From CF-167 sp963695195 (GTDB lineage Bacteria > Chloroflexota > Limnocylindria > QHBO01): a stretch of DNA of 64,000 nt. The notes beneath the pieces are model-generated. The model was not told the DNA's origin, ran no database searches, and saw only the letters and a program-made list of their open reading frames with translations. The stretch spans positions 434,001 through 498,000 of the forward strand of contig CAVOGE010000007.1 of NCBI GenBank assembly GCA_963695195.1. The letters run 5' to 3'. Positions 43,011 through 52,437 of the stretch are shown in pieces; position 1 is the first letter of the stretch, and the number at the start of each line of letters is the position of its first letter. Both the position numbers and the translations under genes were made by a program.

Positions 43011-44203
43011 GGCCGTGGTGGCGGGATCGGTCTGCACCGTGAAGCTCCAGGAGAGCGGTGCCAGCGACACATTGTCGACGCTCAGATCGTCCTGTCGTCG
43101 ACGGTGTACTTCGTTCCGTAAGCCAGTGGCGCTGCCGGCTGCAGGTTCAGCGCACGCCCCAGGAAGGCCGCCATCTGGCCGCGCGTCACGGAGCTGCTTG
43201 GGCAGAACTTCGACGCCGTGCAGCCGGAGGTGATGCCCGACTCCCACAGCCAGACGATGTCCGCACTGAATGTGCTCGTATCGATGTCGGTGAAGGGCGT
43301 GCCGTTGGTCGGAGAACCGTCAGGCTTGGCGAACGGGTTGCCGGCATACGCGAACAGGTAGTCCTCGTCACCACCTCCCCAGCGCGACGTGCGCTGGATC
43401 CAGATCTCGGCATTCGCGACGTCTGGGTGAGGGAAGTGGCGCTGCGCGTCCTGCTCGTAGCCCTGGCCCGCGCGGGTGATGTCCCCGTGCGCCATGGACG
43501 GGTTCTCCAGGATCGAGGTGACGAGCCAATCGGTCCCGAGGTCGCTGGCGTAGTAGGCCGAGGCGCCTGCGGCGAGTGCGGGGTAGGAGTAATTCCGCAC
43601 GCGCTCGAGGGCGACCGACTCGGTAGCGGGCGTGTCCCACGACTCGCTGGCACCGGGCGCGTAGCAGGCGTTGCCGTAGATCATCACCCAGTTCGGCGCC
43701 GGGCTGATCCCATCGGTGTTCGTGCTCCCACCGCAGTAGCTCCACTGCGCGGAACCGTCGGAGCTCGTCAGCGTGCCGAGGAGTGCCTTTTCGCCGCAGT
43801 AGACCATCGTGGTCGACCAGTTGTCCCCGTCGCCGGCTCCGGCGGTCCGGTTCAGACCCCACCCGTTGACCCGGTCGCGGTACTCGATGCCGGTGCTGTA
43901 TGGGTTGGGGTACCCGTTGCCATGGCCCATGTAGATGACGATGTTGGCCCCGTTCACCGCCGCCTTGACGTTGGCCCATGTGGCGTTCGGCGAGTAGACC
44001 TTGACCACCGTCGCACCGGCCGCCTCTGCGGCGGCCGCGGTTCGATCCGCGTCCTGCCGATACGAGTCAGTGCCCGTTCCGAGTGGGCCCACGATGATCG
44101 CCACCTTCTGCGGCGTTACCACGGCCGCCGCCGGAACGGCGGAGAGGACCGACGCGGTAAGCGTTAGGGCGGCGATGGCGGCGACACGGAATCGGTATGG
44201 CAA
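42213..44203 (-). CDS. Secreted caspase-fold-like protein with SLH domain and C-terminal repeats, one frameshift
   Basis: The protein begins at a TTG (44203, GAGG 8 nt upstream) with a signal peptide ending AVPAAAVVT. Residues ~30-250 look like a clan CD (caspase/gingipain-like) fold: VAIIVGPLG, VVKVYSP, then IVIYMGHGNGYP (His-Gly) and NWVMIYGNACYAPG (Ala-Cys). An SLH domain follows (FTDIDTSTFSADIVWLWESGIT ... VTRGQMAAFLGRAL, about 310-360). The frame then ends at 43082. About 13 bases earlier the other frame takes over (DDLSVDNVSLAPLSW) into three repeats ending at 42213. The span is 3n+2, so one base is missing near 43095. It is a surface protein held by SLH and repeats; protease activity is inferred from the His/Cys pair. 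Confidence 0.75.
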
Positions 44204-44370
44204 CGGGTTGTCCTCGTCCTGGGCGCTGCCGAGACGCGCTGTTCGGCGGCAGTGCTCCAGCTCGAACCGTAGGGGCGGTGGCGTGAAATGCCCATGCCTC
44301 GATGGTCAGATCGGTGCGCGACGATGGGGCCATGTGCGCGCAGGCAACCCCTGCCGGCGCCCGCGGCGGC

Positions 44371-45234
44371 CTAGTCCTGCGTGAAGGCCAGGATCACCAG
44401 CAGCCGATCGGTTCGCACGAAGTCGAACGCCGGGCGCAGGAAGGCGGTCTCGGTCAGCGCGTTGGCGTCCTGCTGGAGCGCAACCACCGTGCCGATCAGC
44501 AGGCCCCGCGGATACGGACTCCTCTCCGCGGCGGTCCCGTCCTCCCTGAGCGCTAGACCAGCGCTGATGATCGTGTCGCCGACAGCGAGCGTGTCGGTAA
44601 CGCGCACCTGCACCATCACCAGCTGGCCGCCGAGCTGGCCCTCGACGAGGCCCAGGGCGCGCGTCTGCTGATCGAGCGCGACGACGCGGGACCGCGTGTC
44701 CACCACGAGGCGCACCGTCGCCGCATCGGCTGCCACGGCCACCACCGTCCCGGCCAGCGCGCCGCGCCCGTCTGCCGATCCGACGACCGGCATGCCGACG
44801 GCGAGCCCATCACGGGTGCCGGCGTCGATTCCCACGTCCCATGTGAAGTTGCTCGGGTCGCGACCGGTGATGCGCACCGGCAGCAGGTCCATCTCCAGTG
44901 AGGTGGTCAGGCCGAGCAGCGCGCGCAGCTCCTCGTTCTCGATTGCCGCCTCGCGCAGCTCGGCCATCCGCTGTTCGGCACCGGCCAGCTCGCTCCGCAG
45001 ACGGTCGTTCTCGGTTCGCAGACGGTCGATCTCCCCAACGGCGGCGAACAGGTCGGCGATCCCCTGTGTGGCGCCGGCGAGAACGCTGCGCACGGGATCA
45101 AGCGCGCGCGCGGCGGCACCCTGGAGCGCCATGGCCGGCTCGGTCCTCGAGGTCAGCAGCAGCAGCAGCGAGACGACCGTGAACGACGCGAACCAGAGTC
45201 CGCTCCGCGAGCGCCGATGCGGGCTGCCGCTCAT
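44371..45234 (-). CDS. mreC: Rod shape-determining protein MreC
   Basis: The 287-residue bitopic membrane protein has one helix at about 14-32, a coiled coil at about 65-105 (IDRLRTENDRLRSELAGAEQRM) and a beta-rich periplasmic domain. Conserved motifs are LPVRITGRDPSNFTWDVGIDAG near 120 and the GQLGGQLVMVQVRV region. It links MreB filaments to the cell-wall elongation machinery. It lies 28 bp downstream of mreB. No mreD, pbp2 or rodA follows; the next gene is a surface protein. The 167 bp between them hold nothing I can name. Confidence 0.9.
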   Translation of the reverse strand: MSGSPHRRSRSGLWFASFTVVSLLLLLTSRTEPAMALQGAAARALDPVRSVLAGATQGIADLFAAVGEIDRLRTENDRLRSELAGAEQRMAELREAAIENEELRALLGLTTSLEMDLLPVRITGRDPSNFTWDVGIDAGTRDGLAVGMPVVGSADGRGALAGTVVAVAADAATVRLVVDTRSRVVALDQQTRALGLVEGQLGGQLVMVQVRVTDTLAVGDTIISAGLALREDGTAAERSPYPRGLLIGTVVALQQDANALTETAFLRPAFDFVRTDRLLVILAFTQD

Positions 45235-45262
45235 GCTCGTTCCACCGATGGCGGCCCTTCGG

Positions 45263-46318
45263 TCAGCGCGGCGCGCGGCTGAACTGCTCGCTGACCATCA
45301 CGCGTTCGAGGGTATCGAGCTCCTCGAGGACCCGCCCGGTGCCGCGCACCACGCAGGTGAGCGGATCGTCGGCGATATGCACCGGCATCTGCGTCGCCTC
45401 GGCGACCCGCTTGTCGAGTCCGATCAGCAGCGCACCGCCGCCGGCGAGAACAATCCCCTGGTCCATGATGTCCGCCACCAGTTCCGGCGGCGTCTCCTCA
45501 ATCGTCTCCTTGATCGCGTCGATGATCTGCGTCACGGAGGTCTCCAGGGCCTCGCGGATCTGTTCGCTGCTCACCTCGACGCTGCGCGGGAGGCCGGTCA
45601 GCAGGTCGCGGCCGCGGAACGTCACCGTCCGCTCGTCGGGCGTCGGGTGGGCGGACCCCACGGCGATCTTGATCTCCTCGGCGGTCCGCTCTCCCATCAG
45701 CAGGTTGTACTCGCGCCGGGCGAAGCCGACGATATCCATGTCCATCTCGTCGCCCCCGATGCGGATCGATCGACTGACCACGATCCCGCCGAGGCTGATC
45801 ACGGCGACCTCGGTCGTACCGCCGCCGATGTCGACGATGAGTGAGCCGGTCGGTTCGCTGACCGGCAGCCCGGCGCCGATGGCGGCCGCCATCGGCTCCT
45901 CGATCAGGCGCGCCCAGCGAGCCCCGGCATTGATGGTTGCGTCGCGCACAGCGCGCTTTTCCACCTCCGTTACGCCCGATGGGATCCCGACCAGCACGCG
46001 TGGCCGCGGGATACGGGCGTAGCGGTCGTGCACCTTCTGGATGAAGTAGCGAATCATCTGTTCGGTGACGTCGAAGTCGCTGATCACGCCGTCACGAAGG
46101 GGCCGGATGGCGACGATGTTCGCCGGGGTGCGTCCGACCATCCGCTTGGCCTCGGCGCCGATGGCGAGCACGCGCTTTGTCCGCGTGTCCATGGCGACCA
46201 CGCTCGGCTCAGAGATGACGATGCCGCGATGGCGGACCGTGACGAGTGTGTTGGCCGTGCCGAGGTCGATCCCGACGTCGTGCGAGAGGAGTCCGAGCAG
46301 ACCGTCGAAGATGCCCAC
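45263..46318 (-). CDS. mreB: Rod shape-determining protein MreB
   Basis: This actin-like protein forms filaments that guide wall synthesis. The 351-residue product has DVGIDLGTANTLV at 11-23 (phosphate 1), the IEEPMAAAIGAGLPV block, IVDIGGGTTEVAVISLGGIV near 165 (phosphate 2) and GGGALLIGLDKRV near 290 (adenosine motif). The start is a GTG at 46318 with GGAGG 4 nt upstream; open frame beyond it is a shadow. It is the first gene of an mreB-mreC unit and diverges from glgB. Confidence 0.95.
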   Translation of the reverse strand: MGIFDGLLGLLSHDVGIDLGTANTLVTVRHRGIVISEPSVVAMDTRTKRVLAIGAEAKRMVGRTPANIVAIRPLRDGVISDFDVTEQMIRYFIQKVHDRYARIPRPRVLVGIPSGVTEVEKRAVRDATINAGARWARLIEEPMAAAIGAGLPVSEPTGSLIVDIGGGTTEVAVISLGGIVVSRSIRIGGDEMDMDIVGFARREYNLLMGERTAEEIKIAVGSAHPTPDERTVTFRGRDLLTGLPRSVEVSSEQIREALETSVTQIIDAIKETIEETPPELVADIMDQGIVLAGGGALLIGLDKRVAEATQMPVHIADDPLTCVVRGTGRVLEELDTLERVMVSEQFSRAPR

Positions 46319-46322
46319 GGTG

Positions 46323-46327
46323 CCTCC
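46323..46327 (-). promoter_or_regulatory. Shine-Dalgarno that fixes the GTG start of mreB
   Basis: GGAGG on the minus strand ends 4 nt before GTG 46316-46318. Protein sequence upstream of this GTG has no similarity to MreB. Confidence 0.6.
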
Positions 46328-46422
46328 GATGGATGTGTCAGTACGCGCCTGGACGCTTCGCCAAGGATGACCGATCGGCCCCGCCGGGGCAACGCCGATC
46401 TGGCGACGCTGCTCTGCTCGGG

Positions 46423-46428
46423 TATGGT
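46423..46428 (+). promoter_or_regulatory. Candidate -10 box (TATGGT) of glgB, leaderless type
   Basis: TATGGT is followed by 7 nt and the ATG at 46436. A GTG three bases earlier is in frame, but the 7-nt rule seen at ppa, rph and the DUF3048 gene favours the ATG. Confidence 0.45.
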
Positions 46429-46435
46429 GTAGGTG

Positions 46436-48370
46436 ATGCCGCCAGCCCAGCGCGACGACCACAACCCCCCGCCGCCGGTGATGGCCGATGAGGACCTGCG
46501 ACGCCTCGCCGATGGAAGCCACCCGCGGCCGTGGGAGGTGCTCGGGGCGCATCTGCGCACGATCGACGGCGTCGCGGGGGTGGCGTTCAGCGTGTGGGCC
46601 CCGAATGCCCGCAGTGTGAGCGTCGAGCAGTCCGTTGAGTCGGCGGGTGCCCGGCTCCCGATGCTGAGGATCGGCGCGTCTGACTTCTGGGCCGGATTCG
46701 TGCCCGGCATGTCCGCCGGGGACGCGTATCTGTTCGCTGTGACCGGCGCCGACGGCCGCACGCAGCCGCGAGCCGACCCGATGGCCCGCCGGGCATCACT
46801 TCGCCCCGCGACCGCCTCGCGGGTGGCTGGCCCGACGGGGCACGTATGGGCAGATGGCGAGTGGATGCACGCGCGAGCCGCTCGGGACCCCCATCGCTCG
46901 CCGATGCGCGTGTACGAGGTCCATCTGGGCTCGTGGCGTCGCCGGCCAGACGGGAGCTGGCTTTCGTATGCCGAGATCGGTTACCTCCTCGCCGAGCATT
47001 GCCGTCGGCTGGGCTTCACGCACGTCGAGCTGTTGCCGATCGCGGAGCATCCGTTCGACGGTTCGTGGGGCTACCAGGTCACCGGCTTCTATGCCCCGAC
47101 GGCCCGCTTCGGCGCCCCCGACGACCTTCGGGCGATGGTCGATCTGCTGCACCAGGCCGGGATCGGCGTGATCCTCGACTGGGTACCCGCCCACTTCCCG
47201 AAGGATGCCCACGCGCTGGCCCGATTCGATGGCGGCGCGCTCTACGAGCACGCCGACCCGATGCGTGGCGAGCACCCCGACTGGGGGACGCTGGTCTTCG
47301 ATTACGGGCGGCCGCCGGTGCGCAACTTCCTCGTGGCGAACGCCCTCTACTGGCTCGACGAATTCCACTTCGATGGCCTCCGCGTCGACGCAGTGGCCTC
47401 GATGCTCTACCTCGATTACTCCCGCCGCCCGGGCCAATGGCGTCCGAACGTGGAGGGCGGCAAGGAGAATCTCGAGGCGCTCCGCTTCCTGCGCGAGCTG
47501 AACGATCGGGTCCACCGGACCGTCCCCGGCGCAGTCACCATGGCCGAGGAGTCGACCGCCTTTCCTGGCGTCACCCGTCCCACTGATCAGGGCGGCCTTG
47601 GCTTCGACCTCAAGTGGGACATGGGCTGGATGCACGACACCCTTGACTACTTCCGACGCGCCTCGACCGCGCGGGGCAAGCATCGACAGCGCGTCACCTT
47701 CCGCGGCCTGTACCTCGGAACGGAGCGGTGGCTGCTGCCGCTCTCCCATGACGAGGTGGTTCACATCAAGGGATCGCTCCTGGGCAAGATGCCGGGCAAG
47801 AACGCTCAGCGATTCGCGAGCCTTCGCTCGCTGCTGGCCAACCAGCTGGGACAGCCGGGCAAGAAGCTCCTCTTCATGGGCAGCGAGCTCGGCTCGGCCG
47901 CCGAGTGGGATCACGACGGCGAACTGCCCTGGGCGGCGGCGCTGGGCGACGCGTGGAGGCTGGGGCTGGCCCAATGCGTGGCAGACATGGGCACGCTGTA
48001 TCGCGCCCATCCTGCGCTATGGGAGGGCGACGAGGATCCTTCGGGTTTCAGCTGGATCGACATCGGCGAGGAGGACGGGACGACGTTCGCATGGCTTCGC
48101 CGCGGTGCGACGGCTGATGGCGCAACCGACCATCTCGTGATCGTGCAGAACCTCGGACCATCGAAGCGGCGCGGCTACCGGCTGGGCTTGCCCTTCAACG
48201 GGACCTGGCACATCGCCCTCGATACCGATGCGCGCCGCTACGGTGGGTCGACCGCCGACCGGCGGCGGCCCCTCATGGCCGTTGCTGCAGGCGTCGGCGA
48301 GATGCCGGCTTCGACGACGATCACTCTTCCGGCGCTGGGCACGGTCTTTCTCCGACCCGCGACGGACTAG
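46436..48370 (+). CDS. glgB: 1,4-alpha-glucan branching enzyme GlgB
   Basis: The enzyme cuts an alpha-1,4 glucan and rejoins the piece as an alpha-1,6 branch. The 644-residue product has an N-terminal CBM48 domain (about 25-120, VAFSVWAPNARSVSV) and a GH13 barrel: ELLPIAEHPFDGSWGYQVTGFYAP near 195, FDGLRVDAVASMLY with the nucleophile Asp near 315, AEESTAFPG with the Glu near 365 and LPLSHDEVVHIKGSL near 430. A C-terminal beta domain follows. It is slightly short for the family because it has only one CBM48. The stop overlaps the convergent malQ stop. No glgA, glgC or glgP is in the window. Confidence 0.95.
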   Translation: MPPAQRDDHNPPPPVMADEDLRRLADGSHPRPWEVLGAHLRTIDGVAGVAFSVWAPNARSVSVEQSVESAGARLPMLRIGASDFWAGFVPGMSAGDAYLFAVTGADGRTQPRADPMARRASLRPATASRVAGPTGHVWADGEWMHARAARDPHRSPMRVYEVHLGSWRRRPDGSWLSYAEIGYLLAEHCRRLGFTHVELLPIAEHPFDGSWGYQVTGFYAPTARFGAPDDLRAMVDLLHQAGIGVILDWVPAHFPKDAHALARFDGGALYEHADPMRGEHPDWGTLVFDYGRPPVRNFLVANALYWLDEFHFDGLRVDAVASMLYLDYSRRPGQWRPNVEGGKENLEALRFLRELNDRVHRTVPGAVTMAEESTAFPGVTRPTDQGGLGFDLKWDMGWMHDTLDYFRRASTARGKHRQRVTFRGLYLGTERWLLPLSHDEVVHIKGSLLGKMPGKNAQRFASLRSLLANQLGQPGKKLLFMGSELGSAAEWDHDGELPWAAALGDAWRLGLAQCVADMGTLYRAHPALWEGDEDPSGFSWIDIGEEDGTTFAWLRRGATADGATDHLVIVQNLGPSKRRGYRLGLPFNGTWHIALDTDARRYGGSTADRRRPLMAVAAGVGEMPASTTITLPALGTVFLRPATD

Positions 48371-50226
48371 CGCTCCGGTCTGCCGGTCGCCATGGCGCCG
48401 GCGAGGCGGGCCACGAACGGGTCCGCCTCCAGCTCGTCGATGGGACACGGTAGACCGATCGACCAGTTCTGCCTCGCCGGCATCACGGTGCCGGGCACGT
48501 TGACTCGCTCCTCGACGACGAGGGCGTCTTCCAGTGTCGCGGCGACGACCGCCGACGGACTGGCCGAGAGCGCGGCGTGGGCGGCGATGATCACGTCGCG
48601 GGCATCGGCATCGGAGGGCTGGCCGGCGATCGTCTGCAGACGGTCGCGGAGCATGGCCATGCCGGAAAGGTCCGGGGTCACCCCGCTGCGTTCCTGGTCG
48701 GCGAGGTCCGCGCCACACCACAGGCCCGCCACCGTCGGCAGGTCATGGGTGGTGATGAGCGCCTGGGCTAACCGGGGGTACTCCGACGGCGGCGCATCCT
48801 CGAAGTAGACCAGCCGCATCGACAGGATCTGCCGATCGGCCAGCGTCTGCCGGACACCCGGCTCGATCGTTCCAAGGTCCTCGCCGACGACCCATGCGCC
48901 CGCACGCTCACTCTCCAGCGCGAGTACCGCCAGCAGTTCGTCCGAGGGAAAGCGCACGTAGGCACCCTCTCCCGACGATCGCCCGGCCGGAACCCACCAC
49001 CCGCGGAAGAGCCCGCCGATATGGTCGATCCGCAGCCCGCCGGCGTGCCGGAGGGAGACCCGAAGCGTGTCGATGACGGGTCGGTATCCCGCCGCACGGA
49101 GGCGATGCGGGACGAATGGCGGGAGGCCCCAATCCTGGCCATCGAGCGCCAGAAGGTCCGGCGGTGCGCCCATGCTGGCACCCTGCGCCAGTTGCTCCTG
49201 CCATGACCATGCGTCAAAGCCGCCCGGATCGAAGCCGATCGGCAGGTCCTGGACCAGGCTCGGCCCCTGGCTTCCGGCGGCGCGCAGTTGTTCGTCGAGG
49301 AGCCACTGCACCCACTCGTGGAACGCAACGCGTCCAGCCGCGGCGGCCGCCTCGCGCTCCACGGCCGGCGAGCCGGGATGTCGCAGGTCGTCCGGCCAGC
49401 GGCGCCAATCGCTGCCGAGCCGCTCGGCAAGGACCGAGTAGGTCGCCCACTGGCGGAGTGACGGGCCGAGGTCGTCGCGGAGAGCCGCGACACCCTGCTC
49501 CACGGCGATCGCAGCGCCAGCGCCCGACGCCCAGATCTGCTCCAGCGCTCGCTGCTTCAGTGGCAGGACGCGGCCGCGGTCGACGATCCGCTCGGCGTTC
49601 AGCGCCTCCCCGGCTCTCGCCAGGTGCCCAAGTTCGTCGGCGATCCCCTCCGCGCCAGGGACGGAGCCGAGGGCGATGTGCAACAGGTTGCGAAAGCGCC
49701 GGCTGCCGGGGTAGTACGGGCTGGCTTCGGGGTCTGGACCAGGGGTCGGCGCGCCGAGCGGGCTGACCTGCAGGAGGCCAGCACCAAGGCGCGACGACCA
49801 GCTGGCCAATGTGCGCAGGTCTCCCAGGTCACCGATCCCCCAGCTCCGCCTCGACCGAGCGGTGGCGAGCTGCACCGACCAGCCCCAGGTCCGGAGGTCC
49901 GCCGGCAGATGACACTGCGGCGGTGCGCAGACAAGGAGTTGCGTGCCCGCGTCGGTGTGCAGTTCGTGGTAGCCGTGTGGCAGGTCCGGCGGCAGCCTGG
50001 CCGTCGTGCCGAGATCGGTCCCGTCCTCGAGCGTCAGATGCCCCGCTACGGGAAGGCGCTCACCGGCTCGCACCAGGCGGACCGGGTCGACCCCTGATGG
50101 CGGCGCATCGGCGGGATCGCCACCCATCGCCTCCCTCAGCGCCGCCAGCGATTCGTCCGAAACCGCGCGGGACCGGCCCCACACGTCGTTCCAGGTCGGC
50201 TCGATCGGGCCCGCGCGCTGGCTCAT
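48367..50226 (-). CDS. malQ: 4-alpha-glucanotransferase (amylomaltase)
   Basis: The GH77 enzyme moves glucan chains between malto-oligosaccharides. The 619-residue product has SRRSWGIGDLGDLRTLASW near 115, SPYYPGSRRFRN near 155, GLRIDHIGGLFRGWWVP with the nucleophile Asp near 375, WVVGEDLGTIEP with the Glu near 425 and THDLPTVAGLW near 470. It has an N-terminal extension of ~80 residues before the barrel. It begins with the ATG at 50226, overlapping the glgE stop by 4 bp, so the two are coupled. It could recycle maltooligosaccharides made by GlgE. Confidence 0.92.
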   Translation of the reverse strand: MSQRAGPIEPTWNDVWGRSRAVSDESLAALREAMGGDPADAPPSGVDPVRLVRAGERLPVAGHLTLEDGTDLGTTARLPPDLPHGYHELHTDAGTQLLVCAPPQCHLPADLRTWGWSVQLATARSRRSWGIGDLGDLRTLASWSSRLGAGLLQVSPLGAPTPGPDPEASPYYPGSRRFRNLLHIALGSVPGAEGIADELGHLARAGEALNAERIVDRGRVLPLKQRALEQIWASGAGAAIAVEQGVAALRDDLGPSLRQWATYSVLAERLGSDWRRWPDDLRHPGSPAVEREAAAAAGRVAFHEWVQWLLDEQLRAAGSQGPSLVQDLPIGFDPGGFDAWSWQEQLAQGASMGAPPDLLALDGQDWGLPPFVPHRLRAAGYRPVIDTLRVSLRHAGGLRIDHIGGLFRGWWVPAGRSSGEGAYVRFPSDELLAVLALESERAGAWVVGEDLGTIEPGVRQTLADRQILSMRLVYFEDAPPSEYPRLAQALITTHDLPTVAGLWCGADLADQERSGVTPDLSGMAMLRDRLQTIAGQPSDADARDVIIAAHAALSASPSAVVAATLEDALVVEERVNVPGTVMPARQNWSIGLPCPIDELEADPFVARLAGAMATGRPER

Positions 50227-52343
50227 GATCTGGCTCGCCGACGCGGCGAGCCTGCCCGACGGATGGTGAAGACGCGGTACGGCAACCTGAGCGGGTCGAG
50301 CTCGACCGCCACGTCCGCGCCGCGCAACCGACGAGTCCGCCCGGTCAGGAGATCGACCATAAGGTACGGCTCGTCCCAGCCGATGCCGATCGCCGGCAGG
50401 TTCGGGTGCAGGATCGCTCGCTCGGCGGTGGTCGGATCGCAGTTGACCGCCACGTAGACCGGGTCGCGCCACTGCGACGGCTGGCCGCTCAGCGGGTCGA
50501 CCGTACCGTCGGGCAGCGCCTTGCGATAAAAGAGGGTTCGCTCGCCGGTGACGTCCTGGAACTCGAGGTTGTCGTAGAGGCGCAGCGCCGACCACTCGCG
50601 CCGCGCGCGATTCAGGCCGGTGACGAGCGACCTGATGTTCGGCCGGGCGCTCCAGTCGCGCGCCCGGATCTCGTACTTCTCCGAGTGCGCGTATTCCTCG
50701 CGGTCGCCAAGCCGACCCTGCTCGCAGAGCTCGAAGCCCGAGTAGATGCCCCAGCTCGGCGAGAGCGTCGCGGCCAGCACCGCGCGCGTCTCGAAGGCTG
50801 GCCTGCCGTGATCGAGGTGGTGCGGGTTGATGTCCGGCGTGTTCGGCCACAGGTTGCCGCGGAAGTACTCGCGCATCTCGGTCGCCGTCAGCTCCGTCAG
50901 ATAGGTGCGCAGTTCGTCGCGGCTCTCGCGCCACGCGAAGTACGTGTAGCTCTGGGTGAAGCCGGCCTTGGCCAGCGCCCGCATCATCTTCGGCGCGGTG
51001 AACGCCTCGGCCAGGAAGACCACGTGCGGGTGGGTGCGCCGCACCTCGGCGATCAGCCAGCGCCAGAAGGCGACCGGCTTGGTGTGTGGGTTGTCGACCC
51101 GGAAGATCCCCACCCCCCGCTCGATCCAGGTCCGCACGACGTCCAGCCAGGCGCTCCAGAGCGCCCGGCGAACGGCAGGATCGGTCCCGGCGAAATCGAA
51201 CGGGTAGATGTCCTGGTACTGCTTCGGTGGATTTTCTGCGTACCGGATCGTCCCGTCGGGCAGGTGCCTGAACCACTCGGGATGGTCCCGAACCCACGGA
51301 TGGTCAGGCGAGGCCTGGAGCGCCAGGTCGAGGGCGACCTGCATGCCGTGCCCCTCCACCGCAGTGCGGAAGTGCTCGAACGCCTCGAGCCCGCCGAGCT
51401 CGAGCGCAACTGCGTCATGACCGCCATCGGCCGAGCCGATCGCCCACGGTGAGCCCGGGTCGCCACGAGCTGCTCGCACGGTGTTGTTGCGCCCTTTGCG
51501 GTTGGTGCGGCCGATCGGGTGGATCGGCGGGAGGTAGACGACATCGAATCCCATCGCCGCAATATCGGGGAGGCGCCACTCGGCCTCGATCAGGGTTGTG
51601 GCAACCGGGTGCGCAGGATCGCGACCCTGTGACCGCGGGAAGAGCTCGTACCAGGCCGAGAAGCGGCCGCGCTCACGATCGACGACGAGCTGCAGTTCGC
51701 GGTCATATCTCGTGGCGGCGGTTCGGTCCGGGTAGCGGCGCGCTGCGGCCACGACGTCGGACGCCGACAGCGCGGCGGCGCGGGTTGTGTCGGTTCGGGC
51801 GCGCTCCGACTTCGCGAGCGCCGCGCGCAGGATCGATCCGTCCGCGCGTCCGGACCGCCGCGCTTCAGCGCGCGCCGCCGCCGCGGCCACCATGAGGCGC
51901 CCTTCGGCCACCTCAGCGGAGATGGGGACCCCCGCCGCAGTCTTCGTGGCAACCACCTCGCCCCACGACCCGATGACGTCACGCCAGGCCTCGATGGTGT
52001 ACCGATGGACGGCATTGCGGGTCAGCCGCATCGACCCGCTCCAGCGGTCGTTGTCAACGTGGCGCAGGGGCGTCTCGGACCAGCCGGACTCGTCCGCCGC
52101 CCGGACCAGCAGCGCCGCATCGAGCAGATCGTGACCGTCGGCGAAGATGTCGGCGGTCACCCGCAGCGTGTCGCCGACCACACGCTTCACGGCGTGGCGC
52201 CCACCATCGATCTCGGGGTCGACTCGCTCGATGATGATGCTGCGCCGGGTGCCGACCTCATCGGACGCCGGCTCCGTTTGCTGCTCGCGCAGCGCCCTGG
52301 CCGTCGCTGCGGCGCGCCTGGTGGTCGTTCGCGTGGTCGTCAT
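50223..52343 (-). CDS. glgE: Alpha-1,4-glucan:maltose-1-phosphate maltosyltransferase GlgE
   Basis: GlgE extends alpha-1,4 glucans with maltose from maltose-1-phosphate. The 706-residue product has an N-terminal domain (about 35-150, RVTADIFADGHD), a helical insert and a GH13_3 barrel: YLPPIHPIGRTNRKGRNN near 270, GVGIFRVDNPHTKPVAFW with the nucleophile Asp near 415 and VVFLAEAFTAPKMM with the Glu near 445. The signature ESRDELRTYLTELT region follows near 480. A low-complexity Thr/Arg/Ala head starts the protein. TreS and maltokinase (Pep2/Mak) or GlgM, which supply maltose-1-phosphate, are not in the window. It diverges from a sugar dehydrogenase gene. Confidence 0.94.
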   Translation of the reverse strand: MTTTRTTTRRAAATARALREQQTEPASDEVGTRRSIIIERVDPEIDGGRHAVKRVVGDTLRVTADIFADGHDLLDAALLVRAADESGWSETPLRHVDNDRWSGSMRLTRNAVHRYTIEAWRDVIGSWGEVVATKTAAGVPISAEVAEGRLMVAAAAARAEARRSGRADGSILRAALAKSERARTDTTRAAALSASDVVAAARRYPDRTAATRYDRELQLVVDRERGRFSAWYELFPRSQGRDPAHPVATTLIEAEWRLPDIAAMGFDVVYLPPIHPIGRTNRKGRNNTVRAARGDPGSPWAIGSADGGHDAVALELGGLEAFEHFRTAVEGHGMQVALDLALQASPDHPWVRDHPEWFRHLPDGTIRYAENPPKQYQDIYPFDFAGTDPAVRRALWSAWLDVVRTWIERGVGIFRVDNPHTKPVAFWRWLIAEVRRTHPHVVFLAEAFTAPKMMRALAKAGFTQSYTYFAWRESRDELRTYLTELTATEMREYFRGNLWPNTPDINPHHLDHGRPAFETRAVLAATLSPSWGIYSGFELCEQGRLGDREEYAHSEKYEIRARDWSARPNIRSLVTGLNRARREWSALRLYDNLEFQDVTGERTLFYRKALPDGTVDPLSGQPSQWRDPVYVAVNCDPTTAERAILHPNLPAIGIGWDEPYLMVDLLTGRTRRLRGADVAVELDPLRLPYRVFTIRRAGSPRRRARS

Positions 52344-52422
52344 GGGGCTGGGCGCAACCGTAGCGCATCGGGCACCGGTCGCGTGGTTGGCTGAGCGGCG
52401 AACTGATCCGGCGGCTCCCGGG

Positions 52423-52428
52423 TACTCT
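52423..52428 (+). promoter_or_regulatory. Candidate -10 box (TACTCT) of the sugar dehydrogenase gene
   Basis: TACTCT lies 9 nt before the ATG at 52438 with no Shine-Dalgarno. Confidence 0.4.
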
Positions 52429-52437
52429 CTTTGACAG

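Noticed and set aside
48367..51297. A 976-codon frame extending malQ upstream
   Set aside because: The extra part is a shadow of glgE in another frame. The ATG at 50226 overlaps the glgE stop.
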